64,000 bases of DNA from NCBI GenBank assembly GCA_009760855.2, contig WPIO01000168.1, positions 388,501-452,500 of the forward strand. The letters run 5' to 3'. The notes below the pieces were generated by a model, which ran no database searches, was not told where the DNA came from, and was given only the letters and a program-made list of their open reading frames with translations. The DNA is from Cristatella mucedo (taxonomy: Eukaryota; Bryozoa; Phylactolaemata; Cristatellidae). Below, in pieces: positions 33,017-45,673 of this stretch; position 1 is the stretch's first letter, and every line of letters begins with the position of its first letter. The position numbers were made by a program, and so were the translations under genes.

Positions 33017-34723
33017 TACTGCAGATATTAAACTACCAAGGTCTACTAAAAAGTAAAAGCTTGAGAAAGTGAGGAATATTGTTATCATACCAATCTATCA
33101 TCGAAAAGGCAAAACACAGCTTCTACAAAAACACAGCCGAATAATAGGCATTCAATTTAAAGATATTAATGTCGACCATTAACCATCCTCTTAAGCATTA
33201 CCGGGTCGGTCGCCAACCTAGCGATCCTCGTGGCAGTCTAGCAGATCACTACTCTAGCTCCTTAGTCAGCAGGATCGATCATAGATAAGATCGATCATAG
33301 CACCCATCGTCACAAGATCATCGTGACAAGCATGGACAATCGGCTGCCCTTATGCTTACAAATCGATAAGCAGCACTTAGTTACTGAAATCATGGCCAAA
33401 AAAAGTTTTAATAAGTGAACAATGACTATTCCAATCAATGTGAAGTGCATAACAGGAGCTAGTTCTATTGGAGTGCTATAGATAATATATTAATTATTAA
33501 ATGTACATGTACCCAAGTTTGAAAGCATTTAACTGCAAGAAAATCAGTGGATTTCAATGATTTTAACTAAGTATAAGTAAAATAGCCCAATAGAGATGCA
33601 AACGCCAATACAGCACTATTTGTATAAGAGCAGCCAAAGCGAGTTGGGAATTTCTTGTCTTCCGCTGTGGATAACCTACGAAAGCCAAGGAGTATTTAAA
33701 AATTAGGTAGACTTTAAGTCAGAAATCAGACGCTGGCGAAGGACTTACAGACGATGTAGATCAGTGATCACCCAAACCATGTATGCACCTTTGAAGAACG
33801 AGGTTGTGGGCACGAGCCGCGCCATTATGTGATGCTCCTGGCTAGAGATCACCCAGATCATATCCAAAACTTTGAAAATTACATGCCATGACCACAACCC
33901 CTATAGCCTCCAGCATGTACCTTGTGCAGGCTCTCTTATACATCGGAAGTTAAGCCTGAGATTCTACCTCATGAGCTGGCGGGCATCTAAAACTGCTTGT
34001 CGCTTACCCAGTCGTACCTGCACAGTTGTATCGATCGTAAATCTACAATATTCCAAATTTTTTCATTGGGATCTGGTCGCTAGTTTGGCATCCATTTTGT
34101 TTCCAAACTTTACTCTATTTCTATTACATTAGATTATTGCTGAATTAAAAAACTGCCAATCGACTTCGGCTTTAGCTATCAGAGCTTTCCCCGGGCATTC
34201 TTGCACCTCTGTTGAGCCTTTGACCTTCAGTTTTAAGGAAAGGCACTCCCGAAATTACTAAGTGGCTCCTTCTCTGCATCTTTACCGGCTACCGGCATCG
34301 TATGCACCCTTTTTAAGTTCTTGTCATACAATTTCACAAGTATAGTCTTCGGACACTAAAGAAAACCTTTGACGGTCGTTTGATCCTTAAAGTGTCATCA
34401 CATGTGTAGCTATAGCGTAGCCTCTGCAAGGGATTGATTCTGTGACGATGCCGTCTTGATAGAGAAACCTCGTCTCTTGAAGCAGGTATTTTTTGAAAGC
34501 ATCTTTGTCCGGCATTTAGTACTGAGAGTAAACTTATATCCACTAAGCTAGCTGCACCACTCTCACATCGGGAGTCTAGTCAACAGCTCGATGGTAACTG
34601 TATGCTGTATGCTTCCTCACTGAGGCCACGTGACCAAAACTGTGTGGAAGCATTCAACAACCTAGCAGCAGCTGACGGTCTTTGCAAGCAGCAGAGAATC
34701 ACGCTGGACCATTTTGGCAGATG
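33017..34723. other. AT-rich stretch without recognised elements
   Basis: 1.7 kb. A SINE-2-like B-box scrap (gaggttgtgggcacgagcc) occurs near 33,805, and gatcgatcatag is repeated at 33,265-33,300. No gene. Confidence 0.45.
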
Positions 34724-35182
34724 ATAATAATAGTAACAATAATAATAATAATAATAATAAGATATTCATATAGCACATTCGGAGAACTTAATCTCTCTAT
34801 AGACACTTTACGTATGTAGACACTTTACACTGTAAGGAATGCATGTCAATGTGGTTAGTGATAACATACATCACCTCACAAAGGGCAAGGCACACGGACC
34901 TAGTGAATGTTGTGAGAAATAGGTGCACTTTTAAGTTCCTTTTAAATGTGGTTGCCGCTTCAGGCAATGTCATGCCGCCAGTCGAAAGTTAGTTCCAGGC
35001 TTTAGAAGCATACGAGCTATAGGCACGATTTCCAAATTAGTCCGATTGGGAAGTAGGTCGGATAGGTAAGTACGCTGGAGCAAGAGAATGGAGGGACCGA
35101 ATGGTGAGTGGCAAAGCCTCGAAGTCACTTTGCTGCTTAATGCCAGTGCTGGTCGGTGAGAAATGGTATTAGAATATGGCAG
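34724..35182 (-). mobile_element. LINE-A 3' portion
   Basis: ATT-type tail at 34,724-34,760, a damaged hairpin, the UTR, then reverse codons of A-W-N...R-A-F-S-S-Y and up to the L-H-W region. Confidence 0.82.
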
Positions 35183-36204
35183 ATGACCAAGCCAAGATCA
35201 CAGCTCACAAGATCAAGATCACAGATAACAAGATCACCCTCCAGCCCCTGCTGGCTGCGCAGACTCTAAGTGACCTTGCTATTATTGTGGTACGACCCAG
35301 CCGTGCATGCCGAATTATCGCTCTTGGCTCTGGCCGTCCAAATACATTCCTGGTTGTTGCCGTGCCACCAGGGACGTGAATTGGGAATCTCCCCCAGAAA
35401 GCCCAGCTCTAGCAACAGAGATGGTAAGGGGCACGGGTTGTCTCGAGCCATCCAGCTTGCTCTCCCTCAAGCACTGCTGTGAATCACTCTAACTTCGTAG
35501 TCACCAGGCAAACTAGAAAGCCGGTGGCCAATGCCCCACCCCTTACTAGAGCCCCACCCGTACAGCCCACCACCCTTGCAGCAACAGGCAGCAGGGAGCT
35601 CCCATCGCCGGTGCCGGGCACGGCAGGGAGGGAATGTCTAAAAGCAGGTGAAAAAGGGAAGAACTGGAGCAGTACTGGGACGGTCTCACGGCTTCCCTAT
35701 GTGTGTCAGTACATCTGAACTCGAGTCCAATTATTTTGCCATCCTCGGTAGAAGGTCGGCAGCTGACGGCAGTCGGCCGGGCAGCCAAGCATAGGAAGTA
35801 GCAGCAGCTGCTGCATGCATTCACCTGCACTGTGCACATACTGCACCACCATCCACTCTGGCCAGAGACACTGGCCAGAAAGGGTGGCATCGACTACACC
35901 CCACCCCACCCACCACTATGACACTTGGAGGAGGCAGAGCACCGGCTGATCTGTTGGTACAAGCAGCACAGTTTCGGCTTCTCTTCTGCTAAAAATACTA
36001 CCCGGCTCCTGACTCGAGCAGATTTGTCATCACGCGGCGACGTCCACTGGCAGGCTTGGTCACGTGTCCAGTGAGCACAGTACGCATTGCAATACGGGAG
36101 GGTGTTATATGAATTATCAGTCGGGTGAGTGCTACCGAATTAGTACTCGCCTACAAAACACCCAAAGCTGGACTTGCACTCTCCTCTTCTAATGGGTGCT
36201 CTGA
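35183..36204. other. Unique GC-rich sequence
   Basis: Overlapping open frames on both strands without recognisable domains. Confidence 0.4.
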
Positions 36205-36787
36205 TTGTGCCACAGTCACGTCACTTCTCGCCGACCTGCACTGGCTGCCAGTCAAGCAACGGATTGACTTTAAGGTTTTGTCGCTCACTTTTAGGTCCCT
36301 TCATTCTATGGCTCCAGCCTATCTGTCAGATATACTACCCCATCAGGCCAAGCATCGTACCACCCGCTTCACGGAATCCAACAGTCTAGAAATACCTCGT
36401 ACAAACCTCAAATCCTTTGGAGACCGTGCATTTAGTTCGTATGCTCCCAAAGCCTGGAACTCCCTCCCGACTTGCGTCAGAACATCCCCTGACTTGACCA
36501 CATTTAAAAAGAACTTAAAACACCTATTTATGACAGCATTTAGTGGGTCCCTCTGATTCGTCTTTCATGTGCTAATGCGTGCTGACACTGTGCATGCTGC
36601 CACTAACCACATTTGCATGCTGACCCTGTGCATGTCACCCCTAACCAAGTTATTCATGTTGTTTATCAAGCATGATATTACTCACCATTCAATTGTGTTT
36701 CCTTTTGCAGCAGATGCAAAGTGCCTAGAAAGAGATTGAGTTCTCTGAGGGTGCTTTATCAAGTGCATTATTATTATTATTATTATC
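36205..36787 (+). mobile_element. LINE-A 3' end
   Basis: Open from DLHWLPVKQRIDFKVLSLTF through KAWNSLPTCVRTSPDLTTF to the stop after FSGSL, then UTR, hairpin and (ATT)6. Confidence 0.93.
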
Positions 36788-36799
36788 GTGCTCTGAATT

Positions 36800-37632
36800 T
36801 AAGTGTCCTCTTTGATAATAGCCAAAATTGTGGAAGTTGTATTAAGAAAACTGCTTCCACAGCTAGCCATCATGTCTGATCACTATCTAGAATTAGGATC
36901 TGTCTACCACTGTGGCTTGCAAAAAAATAAACCATTTCCCTGGTTCTGTCGAGGCTGGATTAATGCCATTCTATCTTGGCAGAGCTACCAAAAAATGCTA
37001 TTATGCCACTGCAGCTGCTGATGCATTTGACAGCTAAGCTATTCAACAAATCCCTGAGATTCTGTCATGTGTCTTCTTTGCTGAGGGAGCTTCGAAGGCT
37101 TCCAGTTGATTAACCGGATACATAATACTTATGCTGATCCGGCCACGGCTTGGCTCCTTCATATCTAGCTGAACTACTACTGCACAAGTTTCAGCTTCCT
37201 CATGACCTCATGTCCTGTATGGACAATAAATTAGCTGTTCAATTCCCCCACTTGCTTTTGAAGACCACTGGTGGCAGAAGCTTCTGCTCTGCAGGTCCTA
37301 GACTGTGGAAGTCACTTCCACAATGCTTACACAGTGACATCTACTCTCCTGCTGCCGACTATGGCACATCCTTTCCAGCCGTCAAGAGCTGCTAATTCCA
37401 TGCTACTCTCTACCTCAACTGCTCTCCTGATTCGGCTATGCTATACAGTTCTCTTTGTTGCATGAGATGAAGTCTCTTCGTACCACATGCTTACACTGTT
37501 ATCTACTACATGTATCTACCTCGTGCGTAATGCAAGCCACTTTGACTTTGTGTCCTCTATAGAAAACTCTCCTGTGAACCATACTGTGTAGCATAAATAT
37601 GCATAGTTACAAACAGAGATATATATTATATC
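36800..37632 (+). mobile_element. LINE-B fragment, decayed
   Basis: Reads APSYLAELLLHKFQLPHDL and MDNKLAVQFPHLLLKTTGGR with many frameshifts; ends near acaaacagagatatatatta. Confidence 0.75.
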
Positions 37633-38282
37633 GCAAGGGCATACTCACACCAAAACCCTTCAAGTATTCGCAGTTAGCAGGGCAGGGGAATAGGGCAGGG
37701 GAGAGGTCAGAAGCAATAGGAAGGGCAGTTAGGACTTCATGAGGTGCAGCAAATGCTAAGCCGTCGGCTGGTCTGCCTTTTTAGCAGCCGGAGTGGCAGT
37801 AGCAGTAGCTCTGCTTTTGATCTGCTCGTTGCCATTCAGAATGAGATTATTCTAGCTTACTGCTCGGTAGTCTGTTTAAGCAATTTCTTAGACCAGACCT
37901 ATTCCACCCACAAAAAAGAGCCACCTGTGCCCATCGCCCTGCAGCCACACATACACACGATTAAACTTGACCATTGAGTCCTGACAGAGGCAAGACGAAG
38001 CTAACGACTCTCAGAGACTAAAAAAGCTGCATAACTCAAGTGACAAACCAGGGGGTGGGCAAGGGAGAGAACATTTGCTCCCCCCCTAGAGAGGGGGCAG
38101 CGACCTGGGAAGCCTGCTGGCCTGTACCTATGCCCCCAACCGTCTAGAACGATGAAATTATGGCTTACTTCCACTCGATGAGCAACTACTGAGCATTCGT
38201 CGAATAAACACTATGGTTTTTTTTGCTATTTTTGGGCCCTGCTTGCTACAACAAAATCCTGGCTCAGCCTCTCTGTCTCACC
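37633..38282. other. No recognised element
   Basis: 650 bp, no gene or repeat family seen. Confidence 0.4.
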
Positions 38283-38975
<693 letters not shown>

Positions 38976-39109
38976 CATCTCTATCTCCCTCTGGTTATGT
39001 ATCTGCCTCTTTGACACTGACTGCACCCATTGACGAATCGATGCTAGGGCTCCTAGGGCACGGCTCCGGTCTTGGCACATCCGGTAATCAAAAGCACTCC
39101 AGTCGGTCT

Positions 39110-39275
39110 CGGGTAATCGCCCAGGAGGTAAGGTGCTTGCTCTTCACGACCCAGGTAGTGAATCCAAGCGCTGCAGTGGGAGATCCTTTATTGCCCACTG
39201 CGAGTGGTGCTGGCAGCCGTTAAGGCTCTTCTGCTGCTATATAAATGAGGCTGTTAATCAGCTAACCTTAAGGGC
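39110..39275 (+). mobile_element. SINE-1, diverged subtype
   Basis: cgcccaggaggtaaggtgct head, a damaged B box, a body with cactgcgagtggtgctggca, and the end atataaatgaggctgttaat. It resembles the copies at 48.2 and 60.6 kb more than the main group. Confidence 0.75.
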
Positions 39276-39489
39276 ATTTGTGGCATCTCATGATCTCAAA
39301 GCAGTGGGTATCCATAATTGTAGGATCGGGGCTGGACTAATGCCCACCAAGCACTAAGCATAGTCGAGTAAATTTACTAAGTGCATTTGCAATTGTCGAC
39401 GGTGCACCTTCAGCTGCACTTTGCACTTTGCTGTGGGATGCTCATCAGGAGCTTCTGGTAGTAGCAACATAAATTAACGATCCCCTAAC

Positions 39490-39760
39490 GCCAGGTATCC
39501 AATGACTCTGGCCAGGAAGCATAATAGTGTCCCCCACCAGAATGGCTCGAGTTGTGGTTTCTGGAGGGCATCCCTTTTAAGCAGATGGAAATCAGATCAT
39601 GAGAAGAGACTCCATAAACTCGGCTTAACCTAGTTACAGTGGGTGAAAAATAGTTGCAAGAAACTGTTTCAGGACTCGAACCAGCGACCTGGATTGCAAA
39701 GTGTGAGCACCTAGACCCTTTCCTAGGCGTAAGGAACTTGAGAGACCCACCCAGCATCCA
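39490..39760 (-). mobile_element. SINE-3, candidate third SINE family
   Basis: On the minus strand a perfect B box (GGTTCGAGTCC, near 39,675-39,685) follows a head with a cctaggaaagggtctagg motif, then a 200-bp body unlike SINE-1 or SINE-2. Only one copy is in the window, so the family status is inferred. Confidence 0.5.
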
Positions 39761-40701
39761 CCTAATAGCTCTCGGCTGCTCGCATTCTCTGTGTCAGCCC
39801 TAAGCTTTCTGCCCTAAGCTTTCTGCTCTCATCGGCAGCGGATCGCACGCTCAGACGTAAAGGCCCAGCCAGTGTCCAAGTCGGGTCTGTTGGCATGTGA
39901 AAATCCGGGTATCGAGGCACCACACCAAGTTACCAGGATGCTTTGTCGTTGCCTAGCTACCAGCTGCAGCTGCTGGCCTGTTTTATCAAATGGCTCTACT
40001 AGAACTGATGAATGGTCAGTAATGAGTGGAATGGCAACAAGGTACAGTGACAAGACACGGTGACAAAGGACAATTACAAAATAAAAGTTCTCGGCTTTCG
40101 ATGGAGACCAGAGACCACATCCGACAACGGTATGCGACCTTGCACACGAACTTGCTCGAAGTAAGGGCACATGCTGCACAGCTGCACGTGCTAGGCTCTA
40201 GTAGGAGAGTGCAATGCAGCAAGTGTAAATCGACATGCATTATGCTAATATGGCAACTTCCACTAGCTCGTAAGTCGGTAAATCGAGACAAGGCTAGTGC
40301 CATGTGGCTTCTGCACATTTTCATTAACGGTGACAGCTGCTTGCAGACAGACAATCAGTCTAGCATAGGATGCTAGACTGAGCTGCTTAACGACCCTTGC
40401 CACTCTGCAGCCCCGCCCCCTACACGACTGTATTCACCAGTGCCTACCTAATAAAACCACTCAGGATTCTTTGTAGAATAAATATTATCATATGAATGCA
40501 TTATTGATAGTTAGTGATGAGCATCTCCATCGTCCAACTAGGGTTCCATTTTAAATGAAAAATCGTCTCGTCCAGTATACCTTTTGTGGCCCCAGCAAGG
40601 AGTCCTGTTTCAAAATGACTTTTGCTTAACATCAGCACCATAAGCTGGTCCATGGATTTGTAATATCCCATTCACCAGAAACACGTTTCTCTCGCAGTAC
40701 A
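39761..40701. other. No recognised element
   Basis: About 0.9 kb with overlapping frames lacking domains. Confidence 0.4.
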
Positions 40702-40808
40702 GTAAGAGAGCTCCAGTTCCAGCAAAACTCTGCAGCTATGCTAGTCTGTCGTGAACGCCACAGCTACCACATTACATCACTTTTCTCTGATCTGCACTAG
40801 CTACCCAG
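40702..40808 (+). mobile_element. LINE-A fragment
   Basis: Codons for QNSAAMLVCRERHSYHIT and a decayed D-L-H-x-L-P. Confidence 0.75.
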
Positions 40809-41228
40809 CATGGGTGAGGGCATGCAAACAGCTGCACACACGGCTGCAGCACTTGGCCACTGCACAATTGGGTGCCGAAGGGGGTCTGAGAGGCTCCCAA
40901 CACCGGGGCTCCCTTCTGGAAGGACAAAACACTAATGCCAGACCTTTGCCATTCTAGACCAAATGTCGACAGCAAAAGCAAGTTCGGAGCCATCAGAGAA
41001 GGCAATCGGTCATTTGTGTGCAGTTAAAGATGATGGTAATGTTCAATTTCTGTATGCTCTGCACTTAATCACCACCTTCACAGTATGAGACAGCTAGGCC
41101 TGAAATCAAGAAGACCTTAGCAAGGCATGTAGAGGGCTAGGAGTAGTAGAAGTGAGAACAGTTGAGCTAGCAGCAATGGAGCTAAGAGGACTAGAGCTAG
41201 AAGCAGTACAGGTAAGTACAGTTGAGGT
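40809..41228. other. No recognised element
   Basis: Includes a short run of related tracts (agctagcagcaatggagcta, agctagaagcagtacaggta) at 41,140-41,230. Confidence 0.4.
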
Positions 41229-41468
41229 ACAACATCCCCTGACTTGACCACATTAAAAAAGAAGCTAAAAACTATTTATTAAGCACAGCGTTTAGTGGTT
41301 CCATGCGAGTCGTCCTTTTTGTGCTAATGAGTGCTGACACTGCATGCTGCTACCAACCATATCTGACCCTGCACATGACACATCTAAACGTGTTGTGCTT
41401 GTTGTCATTGAGCATATCACTAACCATTCAATAAGGCTTCCTTTGCAGCAAATGTAAAGTGCCTAGAA
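41229..41468 (+). mobile_element. LINE-A 3' UTR, hairpin cut off
   Basis: acatcccctgacttgaccac to aaatgtaaagtgcctagaaa; the second half of the terminal hairpin and the ATT tail are replaced by the purine tract that follows. Confidence 0.85.
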
Positions 41469-41810
41469 AAAATAGAGAGAAGCGAGGAGGGGAGGGCGGA
41501 GGGGAGGGAGGAGGGAAGGTAGGAGGGGAGGGAGGAGGGGAGGAAGGAGGGGAGAAAGAAGGGGATGGAGGAGGGGAGAAAGGAGGGAAGGGAGGAGGGG
41601 AGGGAGGAGGGGAGGAAGGAGGGGAGGGAGGAGGGGAGGGGAGAAAGAAGGGGAGGGGAGAAAGGAAGGGAGGAGGGGAGAAAGAAGGGGAGGGAGAAAG
41701 GAGGGAGGAGGGGATAAAGAAGGGGAGGGAGAAAGGAGGGAGGAGGGATAAAGGAGGGAAGGGAGGAGGGGAGGGAGGAGAAGAGAAGCAGAGAAGAGAA
41801 GAGAGAGCCA
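41469..41810. repeat. Polypurine GGGAGGA-type tract, about 340 bp
   Basis: Almost pure A/G on the plus strand, built from gggaggaggggagg-like units. Frames through it are artefacts. Confidence 0.98.
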
Positions 41811-42235
41811 ACGTCAAGCATGCTTAGGCAGTTGATCCGACGGGCAGGGGCAACTAACTGGCTCATTGACCAGCGCCAGCCTAATAAGACAGGAAGGTCC
41901 AATGTCTCGAGGGGCCGGCAGTCATCAATTTCAGACTGATTAATTAATGTCGGGACAGCATTCTCGGTTTGGTCAGCAGCGACTGTGAAGTTAGAATATA
42001 GAATCAGCGCTCGATCAGTGAGCGATCAGCAATTGGGAGGCTACCTAGGGTGTACGTACGACAAAGAGAGCACCTGACCGCATGCATGCAGCCTCCTCAG
42101 CCAGCAGAGCACCTACAGCCCTGACCCCAGGCAGGCATGCAGCTGAGAGCAGACAAGGGCGAAATCCAGCTCCAGCTCCTGCTGATTGGGAGCAGCAGCC
42201 CAGGTTAGCAAGAAGCAGAGCAATGCGGCTGGCAA
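41811..42235. other. No recognised element
   Basis: GC-rich at 42,050-42,240 with unassigned frames. Confidence 0.4.
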
Positions 42236-42600
42236 TTGTGAAATTCATGGCAGACAAGCCTAGCTGCTAAGTTTTGGAACAATTGCATGCAGCTGATTGA
42301 GGAGGCCAGGCAGCCTACGAGTAGGGAGTTGCAGAAGTCAAGATGGTATGTCGCGAATGCATGGACCAGCTTTGATGTGTTATTCCTATCTACGTAGGCC
42401 CATATTTTTGTGCCGGTGCGTAGCTGACAGTAAGCAGACGGTGCACTTCGTGTGGTCGTCTATTGCAAGTCATTTTGGAAAAGGCTGGCCACGCTCTGCG
42501 GAGGATTATGCTGGCCTACCCCTCTTGAGGGTTAGGCTTTCCAGTTTCTGGGTGACACTCGGTTTTCTCATAGCTATTCACGTGCTTGTAGGTGAGTCAG
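42236..42600 (-). mobile_element. LINE-A fragment
   Basis: Reverse codons of the R-L-D-F-C-N-S-L-L region (gttgcagaagtcaagatggt) and ttaggctttccagtttctgg, in LINE-A order with a deletion near 42,440. Confidence 0.72.
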
Positions 42601-43766
42601 TATATAAGCTAATCATTGAATCGCTGACATCATCGAGGGGATTGCAAAACTGCTATGCAATTCTCATGCTCTGCAAGAGGACCACTGATAGGCATGGAGA
42701 GTCACGTGGTGTTGGGACGTTAGCTAATGGCTGCTGCTTGAGCCGCTGATACAGCCGAGGGTGGCCTTCTCTGTGACAATGGCTGCTGCCTTCCTGGCAG
42801 TCACGTGCTCACACGGTCTCTTGTCATCGGACAGAGAAGCAGTTGGTTTCCGGGCACATCATCAGCGATTGCCAAAGAGGCATAAAGAAAAATTGCATGC
42901 ACTTCCCAAAGGATGTTCAGTTTCTCCACTTTTACTTTATCGCTGGCCAATGAGACCACTCCTTGTCACTAAATTCCCTATCCAGACTGCGGCTCAAGTT
43001 ACAACGACAGAACCATGCAGACTGGATGGTAGCAATCAATGGCGCATATCTGAAGCCTGTCTGAAGCACCTTGAAGCACATCTGAAGCAAGGTTGTCTTG
43101 CCTGTGTGTGGCATGATGAACTTCACGGATCTTCCGAACCCGGGCTTCCTGCCTGCAGTGAGGGGGGTGAGGGGCCTGCCGACCCCATGCCCAGGCTGCC
43201 TGCCCACCTGCCTGCCAAACTCCTGAGGTAAGCTGGCTAGGGTGGCTACTTCAAGCCACACTCGAATCCCGAGAGGCAATCGGGCCGAGGCAGTCGACGA
43301 TCGAGTCGCGCGAGTCGAGCCGCAGACGACTCGAGTGACAAAACAGCTGCATGAGGCTAGCGCTCGCATTCCAGGGCGCACACACGTGCACACACCCCCC
43401 TAGCAGCTCAATTGGTGAACGACTTTCATCCATTCTGCCCTATGTCTTGAGGTGGATGACAAGAACAGCAGGCTAGCTGTACTCTTAAGACTTTTGACAG
43501 GCTGACCTGCTAGTTCATCGAAGGGCATGGGGGCAGCAGCGAATGACAAAGCGGCGTGCATACGAGTCGTTGCCCGAGAGAACTCGTGCGAACGAGAGCT
43601 CGGAGAGTCCTCTGCTAGCGATCTGTGGGCGACAGAGAAGCAGATGCCTACTCCACTGTCTCCCCCCAAGTTTATGAGGGCACTAGAAGGTGGCCCCGGG
43701 CAGCGGTAGCTCCAGCGAGGCAGTGCCCCCGGAGGCACCTCAGAGGGGCATCTCTCGAGGGGTTAG
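42601..43766. other. Unique sequence, frames without domains
   Basis: Open frames exist on both strands at 42,761-43,393, but none carries a recognised domain. Confidence 0.35.
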
Positions 43767-43902
43767 TGAGGCTCACGGGAAGGGTGAGGCTCACGGGAAG
43801 GGTGAGGCTCACGGGAAGGGTGAGGCTGACGGGAAGGGTGAGGCTCACGGGAAGGGAGAGGCTCACGGGAAGGGTGAGGCTCACGGGAGGAGTGAGGCTC
43901 GA
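43767..43902. repeat. 18-bp minisatellite, about 7.5 units
   Basis: Unit gaggctcacgggaagggt, with single-base variants in units 4, 5 and 7. The 18-bp period keeps all frames open, giving R-L-T-G-R-V or S/E-A-H-G-K-G peptides that are not evidence of a gene. Confidence 0.97.
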
Positions 43903-44169
43903 GCCTCACACCTGTGTCTGCCCGAGGCACCTCCCGAGGCCCCACAGCCTGTGGGACTCGCATGGCAGCATTTCTCGGACTTCGCGACCAATCTAATCGA
44001 TCGAAAGCTTTCGAGGTGGTGCAATAGTCACAACGCTGTCTATCCTAACCAGCCTCCACATTCAGTCTCCCTCGAACTAGCAGTTGGCTTCGGCCTGCCG
44101 GCACTCCCTCCGGCACCGGGAGGCCTTGCATAGCCAGCCTGCCGAGCCGGCTCTTGTCGGCCTCAGGCG
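43903..44169. other. No recognised element
   Basis: Starts with the palindrome gaggctcgagcctc at the minisatellite edge. Confidence 0.4.
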
Positions 44170-44285
44170 CTTACAACAATAGTAATAATAATTACTATAA
44201 CAATGATAACATTACATTTGTATAGCGCCTTCAGAAAACCTAATCTCGGTCTGGGCAATTAGCAGGTGCTGTACAGAAAGCAAGA
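44170..44285 (-). mobile_element. SINE-2/LINE-A terminal fragment with AAT tail
   Basis: Reversed tail, then ttgtatagcgccttcagaaa. Confidence 0.65.
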
Positions 44286-44299
44286 CCAAATGATTAGTG

Positions 44300-45570
44300 G
44301 CAATATTTGCAATGTCATCGACGAAATGTCGTCGATTGTTAGATGTGACATGCACACTTCGACGCAGCCGAACGCAGCCGCGAGGGGGCCTTAAAGCGGG
44401 GTTACTCGCGTGCAACCCATACAGCGAGCCCACCGAGCTGGCGCCTCCACGGTCGGGAATGCGACGGCCGTGCACCGCCGTGCGCCGCCAGCAAAAGCTG
44501 GGCCCCTGGCGTTGTCATTCGCCGCCGACTTAAGAGCAACGAACGACAGCCGCGTGCGGGCGCGCAAGTCACTAACTGCCCAGCTGGGGGGGGGGGGCGA
44601 CCCTCTGTCGGACGTCCTAGGTGCGGCGGCGGCGGCGGCTCAACCGGGCCGGTCTCTTAACGACCGGCTTTCTCTTGCGCTGCGCCGCGCTAAAAGCGAC
44701 GACGACACGGCGGAATGCTAGCCGCCACTACCGGCGTCCGGGTCATCTGTACCGGGACGGGGCGGGCGATAGCGGCGTGGCCAGCCGGAGCGATAGCAGC
44801 GTACCGCCTAGCAGCGCCGGCTCTGGCATGCATTCACGCACGCACGCACGCACGCACTACTTACAAGCGCGGGCGACGGCCGCCTCGCAGACAGCCGGCG
44901 GCGGCGGTGACGTCGTCGTCGCCGCTCTAACGGTTTCGCCGGCTTTGCCCTGGCGTTGCTCTCGATCCCCGGCCGGCCGCTACAATGAGGCGCCCGCGGC
45001 CAAAACGCTGCCACACCAGCTGCTCGACCTGCAGCGAGCGGCCCGCTGCGCCTCGCAAAGCCGCGGGCGCTGGAAGCCGCAGCTGCCGCGGCGGTAAGAA
45101 CGAGCGGGGCAGCCGCCGGGCGCCCAGTTCGACGGAAGTACGTCGACCCCTAGTGAACTCGCTGACCGAGGCGACGCCGCCGCTGCGACGGGCCGCTTCG
45201 ACCGCGAACAGTTCGCCTTTCGGGATGCCGCTAGTTTTCGTGAGCGCGAGCCGTCTGCCGGCGCTGGGCGTGAGAATGCCTACCTGCGAGCACGCTCGCG
45301 TATGGCGGCGAGCGTTCGACCGCGTGCGCCTCCCACCCCCGGCGCCAGAATCGAAGTTATCCCCCGTCAGTCGGCCTCAATGGGGCGGAGCGCCCCCCTG
45401 GCGGCGCAGCCGGGAGTAATCGCTAGCGCACGAGGTTCATCTCCGCTGGGGTCAGGGCGGCTGTTCGCCGGCCGCAGTCGTCCCGGAGACGGATACGCTC
45501 GAATGGAGGTGCGATCGGTTGCGACCGTTCGGAGCGGAAGCGTTCGTAGCGCCACGAGTAGGAATTCTGC
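44300..45570. promoter_or_regulatory. CpG-rich island, about 1.3 kb
   Basis: Visibly GC-rich with dense CG dinucleotides, unlike flanks where CG is scarce. Almost every frame is open because stops are rare, so no protein is called. On the plus strand the last frame ends just before aaaataaaataaaaag (45,583-45,598). It may be a promoter/first-exon region or a GC-rich insert. Confidence 0.5.
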
Positions 45571-45673
45571 CAATGTTCTCGTAAAATAAAATAAAAAGTC
45601 AGGATCGATCGGCCGATTCAGGAACCTAGTTTATGTGGAGAGAGAGAGCCTTAGCGAAGTAGAGTGGAACAAG

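Noticed and set aside
41420-41902. 160-codon Ser/Pro-rich minus frame
   Set aside because: Polypurine tract artefact.
42761-43231. 156-codon plus frame with a hydrophobic start
   Set aside because: No convincing signal peptide, no recognised domain, and the minus strand is open as well.
44410-45589. Set of overlapping frames in the GC-rich island
   Set aside because: Low stop frequency from base composition explains them.
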